Assembly (NCBI GenBank): GCA_012845835.1
Contig: JABAKD010000020.1
Span: forward strand, 2,986,936-3,050,935
DNA length: 64,000 bases
Origin: Undaria pinnatifida
Lineage: Eukaryota; Sar; Phaeophyceae; Laminariales; Alariaceae
Direction of reading: 5' to 3'
Of this stretch, positions 58,810 through 64,000 are shown piece after piece (positions within the stretch are counted from its first letter, which is position 1; each line of letters starts with the position of its first letter). Below the pieces are notes generated by a model. That model was not told where the DNA came from. It made no database searches and worked only from the letters and a program-made list of their open reading frames with translations. The translations under genes and the position numbers were made by a program.

Positions 58810-60062
58810 GGTTGGGTTCGGTTCGGTACGAGGGTGGGGGTCGTGGTGAACCCCAAGGGCTAACACGACCTGTTTTTTTGGCAGGACGTTCCGGAGACTG
58901 ATGTGTGGTTTGTGTATGGCATGTGTTTTGAGACAGGTAGCGAAGGCGTTTCGTGTGTGAAAGGAAGTCCGAGTTTGTTGGCTGTTTTTCAGCGACCACA
59001 TCTCAAGCACTCGCTGATGGGGTCGTGCGTTGGTCATGGTTTTGATGGCGGAACGCACCATGTTGTTGATGGGGTCACTGGGATGGTTGTGTGGTGTGTG
59101 CGGTGCTTGCGCGTGGAGTGTCCCAAGTCAATTGCGGCAGTCGCACGGGGTCGCCTCTCTTACCTATGTTTTGCTTGCGCGCAGAGTGGCCCAGGCCATA
59201 TGAGGCAGTTGCACGGGGTCGCTGCTATTGCCTAGTTTTTTTCTACCAGGAACGTAGAGCTCTATATGACTAATACGTGCTATCAAGCCGATTGGAGAAA
59301 ACTGGTGATTAACTTCTTCACGTTTTATGTTCGGCCGAGTGAACAGATGGGAGATGCGACCATCGGCGACGTGGTACTTGCGCGAAAATTGCGCGCGTTT
59401 TGCGTTGAAAGGGCTGCTGTGCCCTGGCCATAGGAGCCTGAAGTGTATACTCGTACCTGTGGTGTTGCTTGACTACTCTGGAGCCCTGCTGCTCCGTGTC
59501 CAACTTATTTTACGATACGTTACCCAACATTGTATGGTACGTGATATGGCGACCGAACACCCGTGCATCATAGGTGCGCGCAAGGTTCAGGCTCGGTTAG
59601 CTCTTCCTGCTTTTCGTTGACCGGAAAAGGTCGACGGCTATTATGATCCCTCGCTGCGGAATATACGGACAGCCGCGAATGGTTGTCGGCAACTCGTGCA
59701 CCCCACCAAGACCAGCGGATGCAGATGCTATGCCTACTAATATAGTCACTCTGGGCGGAAATGTGAGGGCCGTTGGGGGTGTTAATATTAACACCAAACG
59801 GTCCCTACATTTATGTCCGTGGTAGTCGTCTTTCAACTCGAGTTTGTGCTGTAATATATAGTCTATATCAACAACAACATTACCGCTACATACACAGGGA
59901 CGTCATAGCCGAGCACACACCCCGAACCAAACTCGTGCAACGTCCTGTACGACCCCGTCGCTCTGCATACAACACACGCCAACACACGGTTAAATGCGAA
60001 AAATAGGTTCATTCCAAGCTTTCCGTATATAAATCTACACACTACGCCAGTCAGATGTCCGT
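58810..60062. other. Downstream of erlin; no gene identified
   Basis: Contains an imperfect tandem pair of about 75 bp (GCGCGTGGAGTGTCCCAAGT near 59108; GCGCGCAGAGTGGCCCAGGC near 59177), each followed by GGCAGTYGCACGGGGTCGC. No supported coding region. Confidence 0.4.
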
Positions 60063-60956
60063 ATGTAGTAGAGTGTCGGTATACCTAGCAATATATTCGG
60101 TAAGATAGCCCGCAGAGCCAGCGCTGCATGCAGAGTGCACGCGGAGCAGCTTTCTCTGATGTGTCATCGGCGGCGCACCGCCTTTGGGATTTATTCACCC
60201 CCGATAGAGACCCATCGGTCGCGTTCGTCCAGGCCCGTGTCGCCACCGCTAGTGTATCCGACGAGTTCGTTAGGGCCACCAACACCCTGGTACTCGCCCT
60301 TCGTCACTTCCACAACAACGCCAGGTGCGGCTACGTGTGGAACCCGACAGAGTACCGTCCCGACGCCACTGCACACCCCAACCCCCTCCCCACGACAACC
60401 GCGCCCACGGCGGCGACGCCGCCACATCCCACCGCGGACACGCTCACGCTGGCGATGGTTCCCTCCCCCGTCCACCAGGACCCGATCGGGACCTATGACG
60501 GGCGGCGAACATCACGCCGTTACGCGCCAGTACGACGTGGTGGACATGCGGAAGTTCACACCACTCGTACGTCTACCGTTCCCGACCAGCGACGCCGCCG
60601 CCTACCTGGGCATGTTCCGGGAAGCCTAAGCAAGAGCTCGGCTGCTCTACTTAGGTTGTCCCATTCTGGGTCTTGCGTTTCCCTCTATCTTGCTATGGTC
60701 TTTCTTTCCGCGATTTGCTCTAGTAAATGGTTCTATCCGGGGCGTTTAGGCCTGATTACGAGGTGTAGGGGGATCTATAGCCCCATGTCTTTGTTTCGAA
60801 TAGCCGCATCTTCGACCCCCTTTCCCGGTCTCTTAGGATGAACTTTGTCGTCACCCTTCGACCGTCTTGAGGTCTGCATATACGACTATTCAGGGTGGGC
60901 TAATGTACTAGAGTGTCAGTATAGCTGGCAATAAATTTGGTAAGATAGCCCGCAGA
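60063..60956 (+). mobile_element. Unit bounded by 54-bp direct repeats with internal ORF
   Basis: 60063-60116 and 60903-60956 are gap-free direct repeats with 6 mismatches (both end GGTAAGATAGCCCGCAGA). They are exactly 840 bp apart and enclose the ORF at 60128. They could be short terminal direct repeats of an unknown element or edges of a tandem duplication; no primer site or polypurine tract was recognised. Confidence 0.5.
60128..60629 (+). pseudogene. Unidentified ORF with probable +1 frameshift
   Basis: Starts at ATG 60128, 12 nt after the left direct repeat. The frame gives a coding-like stretch (HRLWDLFTPDRDPSVAFVQA, RVATASVSDEFVRATNTLVL) and then a Pro/Thr-rich linker. Around 60480-60500 the coding character switches to the next frame (+1), which continues VTRQYDVVDMRKFTPLVRLP and ends TAA at 60627-60629 after AAAYLGMFREA. 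The original frame stays open to 60841 but turns low quality. Either a decayed gene or a programmed shift. I do not recognise the family; the first part is helix-rich and could be gag-like, which is a guess. Confidence 0.4.
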
Positions 60957-63900
60957 CTCCTGGTCTTCGGTCACAAGAATGTTCTCTTAAACGGAATATT
61001 ATGAGTGGAGAAGATAACCCGTATAATCTAGCTAGCTTCTACCACAAGAGTGTTCTTGGTAATAGAACGTTCTTCCTCTGGACAAGGTAGATAGATGTAA
61101 GCGCCTTAAGCACCCATAGGAATATAGAACATCTAGGAGAACATTCCTTGTATGTTCCATAGATAAGAGGTCCAGCAGAGAGTACAGCAGCAATGCTGGG
61201 GGGAAGCGAACTCTGTGAGCCTCACCCCACCCCAATGCTCTCACTCCTCCTTTCCTGTCTCCTCGAGCTTCTCATAGCTCAACGCCAGTAATAAGAACTC
61301 TACCAAGAAGAACCGGTGCTGTCTCCAAGCGAAGCTGATACCCCTGCGTCCCTTCCCTCACACCTTCCCGGCACCACGACGTGTCACACATAGCGATGGC
61401 ACTTGCACCACTCCCTATCCACATCCCGGAGGGGGACCTTGTATGTATAGTCTAGACTATAAAGTTCGTCTTGTGAAGGAGCTCGTTAAGATTATGGAGT
61501 GCAGTATAACAAACGCTGTTCTTCGTCCAGAACTTTTTTTACTTTCTCTCTAAATTGGATCAGATACGAAGTCCCTCTTACTAGTAACACGTCGTTGTTC
61601 GTCACGACGTCTACCGCAGAGGGGGTTATTGATCACGGTGGTCCTTTTCCCGTGCCATCGTAATGCATATGATATTGTTTGAATATTTGAGTTCCTCGGG
61701 GTGCACTACGTTCAATCTTGTGTGATGTCTATCACTAGTAAACCGGTACTGTAAGCCACGTACCTGGTACTCAGGTTATAATCTTACATTGTTCTCAACC
61801 AACTTGGCATGTCTTTTTATCACGGGATCTACCGAAGCAGCGGCCGTTAGGGCCACACGGGGCCAGTATTTCATGTCCCCGACATCCCCCGTACCAGGCA
61901 TGAGTTTGGAACGCCCCACGTCTAGCATCTCTGCCCAATGTCACATCTTGTTATAATAACACTCGTCGGTGCTTTTTACGTATTATAGCCGTTTTTTCCT
62001 CCTGCTAATGACTTCCCCTCGCATGCTTGAAAAACGAGCATGTAGGAAGCCATTCGGGTGCGGGAGCCGCATGTCCTGTAACAAAAAAAATAAACCAACT
62101 GCGTCGATGGAAGAACCGCTATCCGCCACGAGACAACTCTGTTCCTTCTTGTCCATTGTCAACAGTATACTTTCCCTGGTAGCGGAAATTGATAGGCTGT
62201 TGCCCCCTTTTGATCCCCTTAACCCCACTTCTACCTGGTCCGACTCATTTTCTCCTGCCTTCTCTCAACTAACTACTCGATATCTCTAACCCCTCCACCC
62301 CTCCGTAAAAAGCCATTACAGTGGGACTCCCGTTTTCTCCCGGCTATCAGTGCTGATGCCCGCACTAATAGCTACGGAAAATGTCAGACCTATCTATCGA
62401 CACCATCCCCTTCCCTCTGCCCCCCACGACGAGGCACAATTCTGCCCCCTGTCGGCACACCCCGCGTCAACGAACGGTCTTCTCGCCCTCTCTCTACTAC
62501 CCTCCTTTTCGATCTGCGTCTTCTTGCTTCTAGGCGTTTTTCTCGACCAGCGTTTTCTCGATGCCTTGTTTCACTGTCCAGATCAGTGAGCCGTCCATTT
62601 ACGTTGTCCTCCTCGCCCACTTGCTCACCACCATGCGAACCTGTACTTCGCCGCCGACTTGCCTGCAAACGATTTGCGGACGGCTTCTTTCCTTTCTCTG
62701 GAGAACGTTTCAGTGCCCCATAAATTCGGCCGGCTCTGATGCCCATTCCACCTGTCCCCCATCCCCTTCTGAAATCAACACCCTCTTCAAACGAAAACCC
62801 ATGCTACACTGGAGGAGATGCTTTTTGAGCGCGGGAAAAGCTGCTCATTTGAGTAACCTGAGAAGCATTGGGTACCCGCCCCCTGACCGTAGCATGCCTC
62901 CGAACCGCCTCCAATCCCCCAACATCCTTCAATTAGTTGGCATGCAACAATGACGAGTCGAAGCTGCACGTCTTCCAAACGCGTATGTATACGCTGGGGC
63001 GTTGTCCTCGAACACATGTGCTGCTCCGTGCCCCGAAGTTCCTACACCAGCCAAACGATTCCGGGACAGTCTGCGCTTAGCTTTTAGGAATCTTCTCCGT
63101 AAAGTATCACAAGTCGATTTTGCTAGCGACAACCTATTTTCAACCCCGCGTGCGCGCCTCGCCTCGAAGCACCACCCCCCCCCGCTTTGCTTCGAACTTT
63201 TTTTTTTTTCTTCATCCTCCGCCACATGATGCGTGAAAATATAGTTTAAGCTCACCATACCTCCAAGTATTTTCGTACATGTCTTGTGTCAATTTGACTC
63301 AGTTGCATTCGCAATCCAGCGCTAGCTGGCGCATCCTTTAGTTTCCGTGGTACTGGCAGAGAACGGCCTCCCGCCGGACTTGGTCCAGCTAAGGCCCACC
63401 CTACCCGTTTGGGTGTTGGTCCCCGGCACGCTTCCATAGCTATCACCAGGGCCCCGATCCTGGCTTCTTGATCTCCGTCCCCCGTTGCATGTATTTGCCA
63501 AGGTTACGGTCGCCTCATTGTCCGCTCTCATGTGAATCGCCGCCCCGCCTTCCCGTGCCCCACATGTGCCCGGTCTATCCCTTCTCGTTTCTACCATCAC
63601 GAACACCTTGATGATCACTGCCGCAACTTCTAGCAGATTGACGAAATATGAGACTCGCTAAACCCTGCTTCCTCTATTCGACATATTCTGCACCTCCCCT
63701 TGCACATGTATGGGCTTCCTATCCCTGTTAAAGGATGTTGTTATGATATTCAATACCCCCAATTGCGGCGTTATGATTTATAGCAGGTGTCCCTTTTTAC
63801 CTGGCAGGCGTTATCGCCTGCCTGAACGAATGATTCCGCTCCCTCCTCTGCCAGAACGCATCAGGGGAAAAGCAAGCGACCGATACAAGATACGAGTATC

Positions 63901-64000
63901 AAAATCCGAGCAATCCTCGTGCAGGTGACCAGCGCAGAGGCAGAGGCACCACTGAATAGCAGTAGTCGGTTCCTAGGTCCACACTGCTTCATTTTACTCA
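60957..64000. other. No gene identified; possible decayed element
   Basis: About 3 kb with C/T-rich plus strand from 61.9 to 63.3 kb. Several 60-130-codon frames overlap on both strands (e.g. 62561-62953 plus, 62746-62390 minus, 63618-63322 minus) without a recognised domain. A minus-strand DNEATVTLAN segment near 63520 faintly recalls an RNase H-type motif but lacks supporting context. Decayed retroelement remains possible. Confidence 0.35.

Noticed and set aside
63322-63618. Possible RNase H-like motif (DNEATVTLAN) on the minus strand
   Set aside because: An isolated ten-residue resemblance; no neighbouring reverse transcriptase or integrase motifs in any frame.

Overview
This window looks like nuclear DNA of a multi-intron eukaryote, most likely a photosynthetic stramenopile and plausibly a brown alga. 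The evidence is five spliced genes with short exons and introns up to about 4.2 kb, no operons, abundant small transposable elements and microsatellites, and a transaldolase whose N-terminus has a signal peptide plus transit-like region of the type used for secondary plastids. The species assignment is inference. Gene models were built by hand from homology remembered for each family, from splice sites and from reading-frame continuity; no search was run.

Genes, left to right. (1) A HIG1-domain mitochondrial-type protein on the minus strand, 2 exons, 5844-7616. (2) A small secreted or organelle-targeted thioredoxin-fold [2Fe-2S] protein on the plus strand, 2 exons found, 12758-17253, 3' end uncertain. 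(3) Transaldolase on the minus strand, 6 exons, 19538-24308, 399 aa, with one GC-AG intron. (4) PIG-A, the catalytic GlcNAc-transferase of GPI-anchor synthesis, plus strand, 7 exons, 31503-38032, 478 aa. (5) An erlin-type SPFH/prohibitin protein of the ER, plus strand, 8 exons found, 49083-58809, with one GC-AG intron and the first coding exon not found. They share no pathway; this is ordinary interspersed nuclear gene order.

Repeats fill most of the remainder. The first 2.7 kb is a cluster of terminal-repeat retrotransposons in miniature (TRIMs; LTR about 84 bp, tRNA-type primer site, polypurine tract), including a head-to-head dimer and a copy split by a retroposon with a (TAA)n tail; a fifth copy lies in a transaldolase intron. 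A foldback element in the intron of the [2Fe-2S] gene carries inverted tRNA 3' ends. Three hAT-like DNA elements without a visible transposase lie at 27930-29365, 44468-45349 and 46795-48646; the last has an exact 8-bp target duplication, and all three have short-motif tandem repeats near their ends. Several dispersed repeat families (called E, F, G, D and H here) recur along the window.

Three long GT-rich arrays begin within about 30 nt of a 5' splice site in three different genes, always with the G+T strand as the sense strand. Beyond 58.8 kb no gene was identified, except a frameshifted ORF between two 54-bp direct repeats at 60063-60956. No rRNA, complete tRNA gene, CRISPR array or bacterial-type feature was seen.
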